Source of the DNA: Haloarcula amylolytica JCM 13557
GTDB lineage: Archaea > Halobacteriota > Halobacteria > Halobacteriales > Haloarculaceae
Assembly (NCBI RefSeq): GCF_000336615.1
Contig: NZ_AOLW01000006.1
Span: 186,001 to 250,000 of the forward strand
Length of the DNA: 64,000 nt
Direction of reading: 5' to 3'
The notes under the pieces are model-generated. The model was given only the letters and a program-made list of their open reading frames with translations, had not been told where the DNA came from and ran no database searches. Both the position numbers and the translations under genes were made by a program. This document shows, piece after piece, positions 51,960 through 61,299 of this stretch (its first letter is position 1; each line of letters starts with the position of its first letter).

Positions 51960-53318
51960 TCAACTGTCGGCCGTCTCGGGTTCGTACGGTCCCAGGTCAG
52001 TACACTCGCTTGCGGGATACTCCTCGCAGCCGTACGCGACGTCAGTCGAAATCTGAATGACGTCGAGTACCTCGGGGCCTTGATTGGCTCCTTCGACGAC
52101 GGGAACAGGCCCCATCGACTGGTGATCGCACGCTCGTAGCGTCGCCTCGCCGCGTCCGGTCTGGTACGTGGTGCCTTCGAGTTCACGGATGACGGACGGC
52201 GGTTCGAACGTCCCGGCCCGCTCGACGGCCGCGGCGTACTGGAGCGTCTGCGCGTAGGCCAGTCGAGCCTGGTCTGACGGGACCCGGACCTGATCGTCGG
52301 CGTACGCCGCATCGAACGCCTCCGTGAACGCCGTTGAGAGCGGTGTTTCGATGCTGTAATCCCACGAAATAGTGCCGACGATACCGGCCATGTCGGCGCC
52401 GACATCGCGGGCCAGTTGCCGACTCACGATCGGCATGACGATGTCCATCTGTTCCGGGACTATATCCGTCGCCTGGTTCAGCGCGGTGACTGCGTCGCGC
52501 CCGCGGTAGGACAACACGATGGCGTCGACGTCAGTGTCCACGGCCTCCTGCAACTGCGGCCTGAAGTTCTCCGTTCCGACCCGCGTCTTCGTCGCGCCCA
52601 TCTCGCTCCAGTTCTCCGACTGGAACCGGCGCTTGAACTGCTCGGACTGCGTGAAACCGAAATCCGAGCTGGCGTGCAACTGGTAGAACTCCGTTCGCCC
52701 GTCGAACCGCTCGGTCAACACCGGAGCCAGCGCGTTGGCGGCCATCCGACCGTTGTGCATCTCCTGAAACCCGTACCGCGAGCAGCCGATCCCCGTAACG
52801 TTCGTCCCCGGCGCGAACCCGAGCATGTGGACCACGCCGCGGGTCGGACAGTACTTGAGCAACTCCCGGGCTGTGTTCGTCGACCCGCCGCCGGCGACCA
52901 TCACGGCACCGTCCTGCTCGACCAGCGTCTCCGCCACGTCCCGGGCCGTTTTCGAACTGGACTCCGTGTCAGCTATGACGCTCTCGACCGTCCGGCCGAG
53001 AATGCCGTCCCCGGACAGCGCCTGCCACGCGTCGGTGTCGACCCAGCCGCCGCCCTCGTTGAGGTGGTCGATGGCCAGTTCGAACCCGCGCTGCTGGCCG
53101 GTCCCAAGCGGCGAGAACGACCCCGACTGCGGGACTGTGAGGCCAAGCGTCACCTGGTCGTCGTCGACCGGCTGGTTCGCGTACGCTGTGGCACTGCTTG
53201 TCGGCGTCGTGGCGCGACTGCCCCCGCCACAGCCGGCAAGTCCGGCGAGCGAACTCGTTCCGACGGCTCCGAGTAGCTCCCGTCGCGTCACCGTTGACCC
53301 CCGAGCATCCCAATCCAT
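51960..53318 (-). CDS. Tat-exported lipoprotein, periplasmic-binding protein type 1 (B)
   Basis: A 452-residue solute-binding protein related to the one at 49747-51102. N-terminus TRRELLGAVGTSSLAGLAGCGGG: twin-arginine and lipobox, then a Thr/Ser tether. The core has VTLGLTVPQSGSFSPLGTGQQ and VMVAGGGSTNTARELL. An Asp/Glu-rich C-terminus carries two extra Cys (CEEYPASECTD), present in both paralogues in similar form and possibly forming a disulphide. The ATG at 53318 precedes the signal; an earlier Met is not coding-like. Confidence 0.85.
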   Translation of the reverse strand: MDWDARGSTVTRRELLGAVGTSSLAGLAGCGGGSRATTPTSSATAYANQPVDDDQVTLGLTVPQSGSFSPLGTGQQRGFELAIDHLNEGGGWVDTDAWQALSGDGILGRTVESVIADTESSSKTARDVAETLVEQDGAVMVAGGGSTNTARELLKYCPTRGVVHMLGFAPGTNVTGIGCSRYGFQEMHNGRMAANALAPVLTERFDGRTEFYQLHASSDFGFTQSEQFKRRFQSENWSEMGATKTRVGTENFRPQLQEAVDTDVDAIVLSYRGRDAVTALNQATDIVPEQMDIVMPIVSRQLARDVGADMAGIVGTISWDYSIETPLSTAFTEAFDAAYADDQVRVPSDQARLAYAQTLQYAAAVERAGTFEPPSVIRELEGTTYQTGRGEATLRACDHQSMGPVPVVEGANQGPEVLDVIQISTDVAYGCEEYPASECTDLGPYEPETADS

Positions 53319-53438
53319 GATGAAAAATATATTACTACTGCTGTAATTAAACCTTCCTTCATCGCTCAATAGGTCTCCAAACCGATACGGGACGCTACTC
53401 ACTGCTGTGGTTGCCAGTCGGAAAAACAGGCGTCGTCC

Positions 53439-53897
53439 TCAGGCGTCAGTTCCGTCGACCGGGAACTGCTCGTGTTCGCACACCGTATTCAGTACGACTG
53501 ACGTCGAGGCAGATCGGATATCCTCGTCGGTCAGCAGCGTCTTTATCCGCTCGTTCATCGACTTTGTGTCGGTGAACTTCCCGACGGCCACGATGTCGTG
53601 GTCGCCGGTCACCTCGTAGACAGCGATCATCTCGCGTCGATCCCGTAACTGGTCCACCACCCGTCCGAGTCCGTCGCCCTCGACGGAGAGCTGGAACACG
53701 GCGGTCACGTCGTAACCCAGCGCCCCGTAATCGATGTCGACGGTGTATTCGTCGATCACACCGGTCGCCTCCAGGTCGTCCATCCGGCGCGATACCGTGG
53801 TCGCCGCGATACCGGTCGCGGCGGCGACGTCACGGGCGCTCGCCCGGCCGTCCTGGAGCAGTGCGTTCACTACCTGTCTGTCGGTATCATCGACCAT
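53439..53897 (-). CDS. lrp: Lrp/AsnC-family regulator
   Basis: A 152-residue transcriptional regulator with an N-terminal helix-turn-helix (ASARDVAAATGIAATTVSRRMDDLEATGV, residues 18-46, in two pieces) and a C-terminal RAM ligand domain (AVYEVTGDHDIVAVGKF). It starts MVDDTDRQVVNALLQDG. The gene is 9 bases after glnK on the same strand, so it belongs to the amtB-glnK-lrp operon. It may control the nitrogen genes in response to an amino acid such as glutamine, but this is inference. Confidence 0.88.
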   Translation of the reverse strand: MVDDTDRQVVNALLQDGRASARDVAAATGIAATTVSRRMDDLEATGVIDEYTVDIDYGALGYDVTAVFQLSVEGDGLGRVVDQLRDRREMIAVYEVTGDHDIVAVGKFTDTKSMNERIKTLLTDEDIRSASTSVVLNTVCEHEQFPVDGTDA

Positions 53898-53906
53898 TTC
53901 GTCCGC

Positions 53907-54269
53907 TTAGACTGCCTCTGGGCCTTCTTTGCCGGTTCGGACCTGGTAGGCGTTGTCCACGGGGAGGACGAATATCTTACCGTCACCTTTCTCGCCGGTG
54001 TGAGCGCCGTCGGCGATGGCGTCGACGACATCCTCCGCGGGGATGTCCGCGACGACCGTCTCGACTTTGACCTTCTGGTGCAGGTCGACGACGTACTCCT
54101 CGCCGCGCCACTGCCCCTTCTTTGCGGGCTGTGAGCCGCGGCCGGAGACGTTCGTCACTGTCAGCGAGGGCGCGCCGACCTCCGCCAGCGCCTTCTTCAC
54201 GTCCCCGAGTTTGTCAGGGCGAACCATTGCCACTACCATCTTGATCTCTGAGTCGTCGGTTTCAGTCAT
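53907..54269 (-). CDS. glnK: Nitrogen regulatory protein PII (GlnK)
   Basis: A 120-residue PII signalling protein binding ATP, ADP and 2-oxoglutarate. The T-loop reads [20 protein letters not shown], including the Tyr that is uridylylated in some bacteria. The B-loop is [16 protein letters not shown]. It presumably plugs AmtB when ammonium is plentiful. Its start overlaps the amtB stop by 8 bases, so translation is coupled. No uridylyltransferase gene is in the window. Confidence 0.94.
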   Translation of the reverse strand: MTETDDSEIKMVVAMVRPDKLGDVKKALAEVGAPSLTVTNVSGRGSQPAKKGQWRGEEYVVDLHQKVKVETVVADIPAEDVVDAIADGAHTGEKGDGKIFVLPVDNAYQVRTGKEGPEAV

Positions 54270-55590
54270 CTTTGGAACCTCCGTCAGTACGCATGCTCGG
54301 ACTCACTTTACCACCATCGGCGACAACGCTTTCGCCACCACCGAACTCGGGGTAGGTCTCGACGCCGTGCTCGCTGACGTCCAGCCCTTCCTGCTCGTGT
54401 TCGGGCGTGACCCGAGCCTGGCCGGCCGCCTTGAGGGCGTACCAGACGACTCCGGTTGCGACAATCGTCCAGCCCGCGATGGCGGCGACACCGATCAGCT
54501 GTGCGATAAAGGCGTTAATGACCGACCCGACCGTGCCGGACGTGGCGACGAACGGGAACAGCAGCGTGCCGAGCACACCGGCGCTCCCGTGGACCGGGAA
54601 GACGGCACAGACGTCGTCGATTTTCATCCGGTTCTCGATGAAGCTGAACACGACCGGCAGCTGTCCGCCCGCGAGGCCGCCGACGACGATTGCGCCCCAC
54701 CACGTCGTGGTGTCGGGGATCGCCGTGATGCCGACCAGCCCGGCGAGCAGTCCGTTTGCCACGTACAGGGTGTCGACCTTCCCGGTCTTCAGCCACGCGA
54801 CCAGTCCGGCACCCATCGCACCGCAGGCCATCGCGATAGTCGTCGTCATCGCGACACGGCCGACCGTCGCGAACGCGCCGAGGGCGAGCGATCCGTCCTC
54901 GACGACGAAGACGGTCGCCGCCGTCCCGACGTTGAAACCGTACCAGCCGAACGCGAGGATGAGCGTTCCCAGAACGGCGAAGGTCAGGGAGTGGCCCGGA
55001 ATGACGTTCGCGGAGCCGTCCTCGTTGTACCGGCCCATGCGTGGGCCGAGGACGTACGCCGCCGTGAGGCCCGCGATGCCGCCCATGCCGTGGACGATCA
55101 TCCCGCCGGCGAAGTCGTGGAACGCCTCGCCGCCGAAGCTGATGTACGCGCCGGCCCACGTGATCCCGGTGACAACGGGGTAGATGACCGCCGCCAGCAG
55201 GAACGTGTACGTGATGTACGCACGGAGCTTGGCCCGTCCGGCGACCGCGCCGGAGACGATGGTCGCTGCCGTCATCGCGAAGACGGCACCGAACAGCCAG
55301 CCGACGTAGTCGTTTGCGGCCCCGGCGCCGAAGGCGGGCGAGAAGCCGCTCCCGCCGACCAGGGCACTGATCCCCGAGCCGATCAGGAAGAACACCGTCA
55401 CGCCGACCGACCAGGTCAGGAGGTTCTTCGTTAGCTGGTTCGCGACGTTCTTCGAGCGCACCTGCCCCGCCTCGAGCATGGCGAAGCCCGCGTGCATGAA
55501 GAAGATCAGGAACGATACCACCAGTACCCACAGCAGGTTAACCCCCTCTGCGAGTACGCTCGGATCTACCTGTAGTGCAGTGTAGCTCAT
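54262..55590 (-). CDS. amtB: Ammonium transporter
   Basis: A 442-residue ammonium channel with 11 predicted membrane segments. Conserved blocks are [37 protein letters not shown] (His of the pore), [11 protein letters not shown], and [13 protein letters not shown] (second pore His). The C-terminal tail, used for GlnK contact, is acidic ([24 protein letters not shown]). It is transcribed first in the operon amtB-glnK-lrp. The upstream region (55591-56054) contains candidate control sequence. Confidence 0.95.
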   Translation of the reverse strand: MSYTALQVDPSVLAEGVNLLWVLVVSFLIFFMHAGFAMLEAGQVRSKNVANQLTKNLLTWSVGVTVFFLIGSGISALVGGSGFSPAFGAGAANDYVGWLFGAVFAMTAATIVSGAVAGRAKLRAYITYTFLLAAVIYPVVTGITWAGAYISFGGEAFHDFAGGMIVHGMGGIAGLTAAYVLGPRMGRYNEDGSANVIPGHSLTFAVLGTLILAFGWYGFNVGTAATVFVVEDGSLALGAFATVGRVAMTTTIAMACGAMGAGLVAWLKTGKVDTLYVANGLLAGLVGITAIPDTTTWWGAIVVGGLAGGQLPVVFSFIENRMKIDDVCAVFPVHGSAGVLGTLLFPFVATSGTVGSVINAFIAQLIGVAAIAGWTIVATGVVWYALKAAGQARVTPEHEQEGLDVSEHGVETYPEFGGGESVVADGGKVSPSMRTDGGSKDD

Positions 55591-56054
55591 TTCTAGCTCA
55601 CCTGTTTCGTTTTCGTATCTGCAGGCGTCTGAATGTCCAACTTCACTCCACTTTGGCTCAACTTCTTCAACTCTTTCACGAGAAAGGCTCTGGTAACAAC
55701 ACTACATAAGGTTTGCCTTTATGAACACGGAAATTAGAGGGGATATGGTAGACGACCGTCCAGATTAGGGTATGATATTATGGATATAAGGTTGTTCTCC
55801 GTCAAGAAAGTCCGTATATGCACACTGGAATTTTGGACGTTTGTTGCCCCCAGTTCCGGCTAGAGGGGGCCAAATAGGCCGTTTTCCCTTGCGCGCGCTC
55901 CTGTCTGGCGGGTGTTGCCAGCGACAACAGGGTTATATCTCGCGAACACAGATTCGGATTCAGTATAAATTCCCGGAAATATATGGGGAGACGTGGCACA
56001 AAGTACCGATAAACTGTACAAACAAATCACCCACCGGAGGATTCATAGCTGATT
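55591..56054. other. Divergent intergenic region between amtB and the transducer gene
   Basis: 464 bases, no gene. Visible features are an AT-rich stretch (55690-55800) with TATA-like sequences on both strands, GGCC-AAATA-GGCC (55868-55880) followed by a GTTTTCCC, a TGTTG/CAACA hairpin near 55912-55928, and AGTATAAATT (55959-55968). GGAGG at 56036-56040 lies 14 bases before the transducer ATG, further than usual, so it may or may not be used. Confidence 0.5.
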
Positions 56055-57665
56055 ATGGCTTCGGATCACTACCCCTCCGTTCCGGACCAGTCGACGGCCG
56101 TGACAGAGGAACGGGCAGTCGCGAACGCACAGGGTGCACTGGATGTCGTTCAGGCGGCGTCGGCGACCGTCGGCGAGCAACTCGCGGCGATTGACGACCG
56201 CGCAACGGCACAGGCGACCGACGCACAGCAGATCGCCGACGACGTCTCGTCGCTTTCCGCCACAATCGAGGAAATCGCTGCGACTGCGACCGAGGTCAGC
56301 GAGCAGAGCCAGCGGGCGACGGATGCGGCAAACGACGGCCGGGAGGCCGCATCCGACGCTATCGACTCGATGGATGAAGTCCGCGAACTGGGGCAGGCAG
56401 TTGCCGCGGAGGTGGCCGCTCTGGAGAACCGGGTCGACCGTATTGCCGATGCACTGGCCGGTATCGACCGCATTGCCGATCAGACGAACATGCTCGCGCT
56501 GAACGCCTCGATAGAGGCGGCGCGGGCGAGCGACACCACCGACACAGACGGGTTCGCCGTCGTTGCAGACGAAATCAAGGGGCTCGCCGAGGAGTCCCAG
56601 CAGCAGGCTGCGGACATCGAAACGACGCTGGCTGCGGTTCGCGAAGCCACAGACGACACCGTTGCACAGCTCAACGAGGCCATCGACGGAATCGACACTG
56701 GGGCCGAGCAGGTCACTACGGCGATGGCACGACTCGACGACGTGGCCGACACCGTCGCGGAGACGGCCGACGGTATCGCCTCTGTCTCGGCAGCGACCGA
56801 CGAGCAGGCGACGACAAGCGAAGCGGTCGCCCAGCGGTGTGAGACGGTTTCGGACCGCGCCGCCGCCATCGAGGACGACCTCTCGGAGATACGTGCCGCT
56901 CGCTCCGAGCAGACCGCGATGCTGGACGAGATCGACGACGTCCTCGCCGCCGCCGAGGCCGACCGGCAGGACCGACTGGCGGACGCCCCGACAGTCCCGA
57001 CCGGTATCGACGGCCTCGACGACCTCTGTGGCGGCGGGCTCGTCATGGGTGGACAGGCCGTCCTCAGGTACGCCGATGGGACGCAGGTCGCCGGCGCCAT
57101 CGCTCAGTTGTGCGCGACGGCCGTTGCCGCCGACCGGGCGGTCTCGCTGACGCCACCCCCGTCCCTGGACCGGTCGACGCTGGCCGCCGCGTTCGCGGCG
57201 ACCGACCGCTCGCTCACGGACGCACTCGACGGCGACGCCCTGTTCATCCTCGACTCCTTCGGGGACTGGGACGCCCGCTACAACGTGTTCGACCTCGAAC
57301 GGACCTCGCTGGCTGCCGCGAACGAGACGACGGCTACCAGGCGGGACGCCCCGCTGGTCATTGTCGGAAACATCCAGGGCGAGATACGGATGATGGGCGA
57401 ACAGGCGGCCAGAGAAGCCCGATACGAGAACGACGACGGCGTCTTCGAACCCCACGACACGGTGGTCAACGTCATCAACGACGACGCGGTCCCGGCCACG
57501 CTCGGGGCGTTCTACTCGGGCGCTGCCGACCAGGAACTCACGCTGGCACGGACTGACGGCCGCGAGTACCTGACGCTCACGGCCTCGCCGCGTGGCGCTG
57601 TGGGGGAGAAACAGGCGGTATCGCACCTGTCGAGCCCACCCTTCCTCCGAATCAGAGACAACTGA
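56055..57665 (+). CDS. Soluble chemotaxis-type transducer fused to a RAD55/RecA-like domain
   Basis: A 536-residue protein without membrane segments. Residues 25-300 form a methyl-accepting signalling domain: long heptad-rich Ala/Glu helices and the conserved hairpin tip ADQTNMLALNASIEAAR near residue 140, which contacts CheA/CheW. From about residue 315 a second domain starts, VPTGIDGLDDLCGGGLVMGGQ, the typical entry of KaiC/RAD55-like ATPases. It lacks the P-loop Gly-Lys-Thr, having RYADGTQVAGA instead, and later shows DALFILDSFGDWD as a Walker-B-like strand. So a degenerate nucleotide-binding or protein-interaction domain is used as output or sensor. The histidine kinase gene overlaps its stop codon. 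Confidence 0.82.
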   Translation: MASDHYPSVPDQSTAVTEERAVANAQGALDVVQAASATVGEQLAAIDDRATAQATDAQQIADDVSSLSATIEEIAATATEVSEQSQRATDAANDGREAASDAIDSMDEVRELGQAVAAEVAALENRVDRIADALAGIDRIADQTNMLALNASIEAARASDTTDTDGFAVVADEIKGLAEESQQQAADIETTLAAVREATDDTVAQLNEAIDGIDTGAEQVTTAMARLDDVADTVAETADGIASVSAATDEQATTSEAVAQRCETVSDRAAAIEDDLSEIRAARSEQTAMLDEIDDVLAAAEADRQDRLADAPTVPTGIDGLDDLCGGGLVMGGQAVLRYADGTQVAGAIAQLCATAVAADRAVSLTPPPSLDRSTLAAAFAATDRSLTDALDGDALFILDSFGDWDARYNVFDLERTSLAAANETTATRRDAPLVIVGNIQGEIRMMGEQAAREARYENDDGVFEPHDTVVNVINDDAVPATLGAFYSGAADQELTLARTDGREYLTLTASPRGAVGEKQAVSHLSSPPFLRIRDN

Positions 57666-59011
57666 TGTTCGGCATCGACGACACTGGTCGGTTCACGTTC
57701 GCGACGGACGAATTCGCCGCATTGCTTGGGCGGACGCCTGCCGAACTTGTTGGAACACCTGTCGAGGCGGTGGTCGCAGCCGAGGACCGTGAGCCACTGA
57801 GCACAGCGAGACAGGCCGTCAGCAGTGCACCAGACAGGCTGACCGAGGCCTGTCAGGTCAGGTTCCCGCAAAGCGACTTCTCCGGTCCGGTTACTGTCGA
57901 ACTCACGACGGCAACCGGCGGGTCTGTCGTCGGGACTATCTGCCGAACTGCCGGGACATCCGACCCGTTCCAGTACTTGTTCGACCTCATCCAGGACGCG
58001 GTCGTCGGCTTCGAAATCGTCAATTTCGTCCCGATTGTGCGAACGGTCAACCCCGCGTTCGTCGAGACGTTCGGATACGACCGGGACGAGATCGTCGGCG
58101 AACCGCTCAACGAATACATCGTTCCCGGCGACCGCGTCGAGGAGGCGGTTAACTACGACCAGCGAACGGCGTCCGGTGAAATCAACTACGCTATCGTCTC
58201 CCGGGAGACGGCCGACGGCTGCCGCGAGTTCATCTACCGCGGCGTCCCGTACGACACGGCCGACGGCCGTCGCTGCGGGTTCGCCATGTACACGGATGTG
58301 ACAGATAGCAGGCGACAAAAGCGGCGCCTCCGCGTGCTTCACCGCGTCCTGCGGCACAATCTCCGCAACGAACTCTCTGTCGTGCTCGGGACGGCCGAAT
58401 ACGTCCGTGCCCACGCAGCCGACTCGTCCGTCTCGCTGGCCGCGTCGCGCGCCCTCGACGCGGCTGACCGCCTCGTCGCCGTCAGCGAAAAGGCCCGAAG
58501 CGTCGAGACCGCGCTCGACGGGGAATCCGATCAGCCGGTCGACGCGGCGGCGCTGGCTCGGTCCGTCGCCGACAGTTATCGCCCCGATACACCGGTCGAA
58601 ACAGCGCTTCCGAGAACACTCCCTGTCACCGGAGGGACGGCCGTCTACGACGCGCTCGACAACCTCGTCGAGAACGCGGTGAGCCACACACCAGAGAGCA
58701 CCGCCGTCCGAATCACGGCCGAGCGGACCGGTGGAGACGCGTTCGTCCGCGTTCGCGACGACGGCCCCGGTATCCCTGCTGTCGAACGGGCAGTCGTGTT
58801 CGAGGACGCGGATATCACCAATCTCCAGCACGGGAGCGGCCTCGGTATCTGGCTCGCTCGGTGGGTCGCCGAGGCGGCCGGCGGCGGCATCGAGTACAAA
58901 CGAACCGACGGGTGGACGACCGTCTCGCTCAGGCTCCCGCTCTCCGATGCTGACGACGTACTTATGCTGGCTGAGACGCTGGAATCAGCGGCCGAACCGA
59001 CGTCGAAGTGA
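57665..59011 (+). CDS. PAS-domain sensor histidine kinase
   Basis: A 448-residue soluble kinase. It has two PAS-like domains (about residues 1-90, starting FGIDDTGRFTFATDEFAALLG, and 100-215 with PAFVETFGYDRDEIVG) and a dimerisation/His domain with VLRHNLRNELSVVLG near residue 230. The ATPase domain has DNLVENAVSHT (N-box), DDGPGIP (G1) and GSGLGIWLA (G2). The catalytic His is in RHNLRNE, the form common in haloarchaeal kinases. No response regulator is adjacent. The ATG overlaps the transducer stop (TGATG), so both proteins are made together and may form one signalling unit. Confidence 0.88.
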   Translation: MFGIDDTGRFTFATDEFAALLGRTPAELVGTPVEAVVAAEDREPLSTARQAVSSAPDRLTEACQVRFPQSDFSGPVTVELTTATGGSVVGTICRTAGTSDPFQYLFDLIQDAVVGFEIVNFVPIVRTVNPAFVETFGYDRDEIVGEPLNEYIVPGDRVEEAVNYDQRTASGEINYAIVSRETADGCREFIYRGVPYDTADGRRCGFAMYTDVTDSRRQKRRLRVLHRVLRHNLRNELSVVLGTAEYVRAHAADSSVSLAASRALDAADRLVAVSEKARSVETALDGESDQPVDAAALARSVADSYRPDTPVETALPRTLPVTGGTAVYDALDNLVENAVSHTPESTAVRITAERTGGDAFVRVRDDGPGIPAVERAVVFEDADITNLQHGSGLGIWLARWVAEAAGGGIEYKRTDGWTTVSLRLPLSDADDVLMLAETLESAAEPTSK

Positions 59012-59039
59012 TATCCGCCTTCTCCCGTCCGCTGTGGCG

Positions 59040-59522
59040 CTAGCGCCTGAGCGCCGCGGTCAGCGCGATTGCGCCCAGCACGACGCTCGCCAGCGCCAGC
59101 GGTGACAGCGGCGGTACATCGAGCTGAAAGAGCAGGGTCGTCACCACGACAGCCCCTCCGACCAGCCCTGTCGTCCCCGCGACGTGCGTGAGTTCCACGG
59201 GCGTTCCGGGCGCTGTTCCGAGGTCCGCATAGAGGTCGATAGCCGCATGGGCGAACGTCCAGGCCAGCACCGTCGCGCCGCCGGCAACCAGTACTGTCGT
59301 CGTCGTTGCTCCCTGAAGGGCGGCCACTAACAGCGCCAGAAACAGCGACGCGCTGGCGAGGTCGACCAGCCGCCCGGACTGAATCAGTTGCCCGCCGGCG
59401 AGCAGCACCACGCCGACGAGGGCGGCGGCAGTCGAGACGGCGCTAATGCCGGCGACGAACAGCGTCACGACACCCGCCGCCAGCGCTGCGCTGCCACAGA
59501 CGGCTCCGGTTCGCGGTATCAT
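59040..59522 (-). CDS. DUF7519-like membrane protein
   Basis: A 160-residue protein with five to six hydrophobic segments and few charged residues. I recall haloarchaeal DUF7519 proteins of this type at the end of DUF58/DUF4129 operons; function unknown. It overlaps the DUF58 gene by 4 bases, so it is the last of four coupled genes. Confidence 0.65.
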   Translation of the reverse strand: MIPRTGAVCGSAALAAGVVTLFVAGISAVSTAAALVGVVLLAGGQLIQSGRLVDLASASLFLALLVAALQGATTTTVLVAGGATVLAWTFAHAAIDLYADLGTAPGTPVELTHVAGTTGLVGGAVVVTTLLFQLDVPPLSPLALASVVLGAIALTAALRR

Positions 59523-60775
59523 TGGCCACCTCGCCAGGCTCGTTCAGTGACTCGTTCCAGCGGCTCAGTTGCGGGCCAGTCGTGGACGGCGATGCCGGCG
59601 GCTCGCAACCGACGGAGCCGCTCGCGGCGTTCGAGCCGCGCCAGCCGGTGGCCCGCCGTGTCCGTCGCGGTCGGGTCGGGGCTCAGGACCGTCACCGGGT
59701 GGCCGCTGGCGGCCAGCCGGCGGACCAGCGCCTCGCTGTCGTCGTCACACAGCGGGCCGAGGAAGACGACGTTCGCCGCCGTCGGCAACTGTGCGATGAG
59801 TCTGGTCGTATCCGGCGTTCGGGTGACCGACGTCGCGGCGAAGGCACGGTCGGTTCTGAGCAGGTCCCGGGCCTGTTGCTGGTGGGCGGCGCTCGTGCCC
59901 GGTGCGAGCCACGCGTCATGTGGCGAGTACGCCGCGACGCCGACCTCGTGGCCGTCCTCGGGGAGCCCCTCGACGAGGGCGACGGCGGCCATCGTCGATC
60001 GCTCGATCGCCGTCTCGGCGTCCGGTCGCGGGGCCAGCGCGGCGGCCGACCTGGCGTCGACGACGACCACCACCGTCGCGGACTGCTCGCGGCGGAACTC
60101 GACGGTCCGCAGGTCCCCGGTCCGGGCGTACTGATTCCAGTCGACGCGCGAGAGCGGGTCGTTCGAGCGGTGCTCCCTGACCGCGTAGAAGGAGACTCCC
60201 TCACCCCCCTCATCGACGGGGACTGTCCCAGGCCGACGGGCGACCGCCGGGACCAGCGGCAACAGCGCCGAACTCGCTGGCTGCTCCCAGGTGACGGTGT
60301 CGGGTTCGGCCGTGACGTGCGTTCGTCGGGCGACGACGCCGACCACGTCCCTGACGACGACCGTCGCCGGGTCGAACACGCAGCGGTCGGTCCCGCCGGT
60401 AATCTCGTAGGTAATCGTCGTCGACGCGCCGGGCCGCAGCGCCGTCCCCAGCGACGCCGACCCCTCGACGACCCGCACGGTGTCGGGCACGCCGTCGGCG
60501 AGCCGGAGGTCCGGAATCGTTCGGCTCCCATCGTTGCGGACGGTGAGCGCCACGGTGACCCGCTCGCCGAGCGCGGGTTCTGTCGGTGTGATGGACCGCT
60601 GTATCGACACGCCCGCCGCCGGCGGGACAGCGACCCGGTCGTACGCGCTTAGCGTGACGCCGAGCCCGCCCAGCAACACGAGCGCGGGGACCTGGCCCAC
60701 CAGCCCGACGCCGACGGCGACCAGCGCGGCCCCGGCCAGCCCGAACCAGCGGCCGGTCCGTTGGGTCTCGCTCAT
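59519..60775 (-). CDS. DUF58 protein
   Basis: A 418-residue protein with two N-terminal membrane segments (FGLAGAALVAVGVGLVGQVP and ALVLLGGLGVTLSAYD). A beta-rich domain of about 150 residues follows, then the DUF58 core: SRVDWNQYARTGDLRTVEFRRE near residue 215 and VVVVDARSAAALAP, the start of a vWA-like fold. DUF58 proteins usually come with a MoxR ATPase, not seen here. The start is MSETQRTGRWFG; a longer frame upstream lies mainly in the next gene. Overlaps both neighbours by 4 bases. Confidence 0.82.
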   Translation of the reverse strand: MSETQRTGRWFGLAGAALVAVGVGLVGQVPALVLLGGLGVTLSAYDRVAVPPAAGVSIQRSITPTEPALGERVTVALTVRNDGSRTIPDLRLADGVPDTVRVVEGSASLGTALRPGASTTITYEITGGTDRCVFDPATVVVRDVVGVVARRTHVTAEPDTVTWEQPASSALLPLVPAVARRPGTVPVDEGGEGVSFYAVREHRSNDPLSRVDWNQYARTGDLRTVEFRREQSATVVVVVDARSAAALAPRPDAETAIERSTMAAVALVEGLPEDGHEVGVAAYSPHDAWLAPGTSAAHQQQARDLLRTDRAFAATSVTRTPDTTRLIAQLPTAANVVFLGPLCDDDSEALVRRLAASGHPVTVLSPDPTATDTAGHRLARLERRERLRRLRAAGIAVHDWPATEPLERVTERAWRGGQ

Positions 60776-61299
60776 CGCTCCTCGTCGCGCCGCCGGAGCT
60801 CGGCCGTCGCGTGGGCTACACGCCGCTGGAACGGGCGGACGCCCGAGAGCCATCCGGACAGCCGCGCCCGGAGCGATATCGGCGTGCCGTCGAACAGTTC
60901 CCGCGCTGGCTCCCTGTCCGTCCACGCGCCGGACCGGAGCGCGTCCGTTGCCTCGTCGGGAGAGAGCCCGTCGCGCTGGAGGACGGTGACCGCGACTCCC
61001 TCGACACGCTGCCGGATGGCTTCCTGTCCGGCCCCAGCAGCAAGCGCCTCGTCGATATCGTCGCCGGGGACCGTGACGTACTGGCTGTCAGTGTCCGGCA
61101 GCGCCACGCCGCGCTCGCTGTCGAGGGAGCGAACGAGGAGCGCCAGCAGCGCGACACCGCCGGCGAAGACGGCCACGGCGAGTATCGGGAGGTCCGAGAC
61201 CGCGCCGGAGGGCAACAGCGGCGCGCCGAGGGCGGCGAGTCCGATTCCGATGGCCGTCGCGACGAGGCCGAGCGCCAGCGGGACCCGGCGCAGTGTCAC
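60772..61299 (-). CDS. DUF7269-like membrane protein
   Basis: A 175-residue protein starting with GTG (MTLRRVPLALG), with two hydrophobic segments at the N-terminus and a cytoplasmic part of about 110 residues ending in the basic RRVAHATAELRRRDEER. The soluble part contains VTVLQRDGLSPDEATDALRSGAWTD in two helices, a pattern I associate with haloarchaeal proteins between DUF4129 and DUF58 genes. Function unknown. It overlaps its neighbours by 4 bases on each side. Confidence 0.65.
   Translation of the reverse strand: MTLRRVPLALGLVATAIGIGLAALGAPLLPSGAVSDLPILAVAVFAGGVALLALLVRSLDSERGVALPDTDSQYVTVPGDDIDEALAAGAGQEAIRQRVEGVAVTVLQRDGLSPDEATDALRSGAWTDREPARELFDGTPISLRARLSGWLSGVRPFQRRVAHATAELRRRDEER

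Noticed and set aside
54016..55434. 472-codon frame on the + strand
   Set aside because: Antisense to amtB and glnK; composition is Asp/Arg-rich in the way shadow frames of halophile genes are.
56043..57626. 527-codon frame on the - strand
   Set aside because: Antisense to the transducer gene; Val/Arg/Gly-rich without domains.
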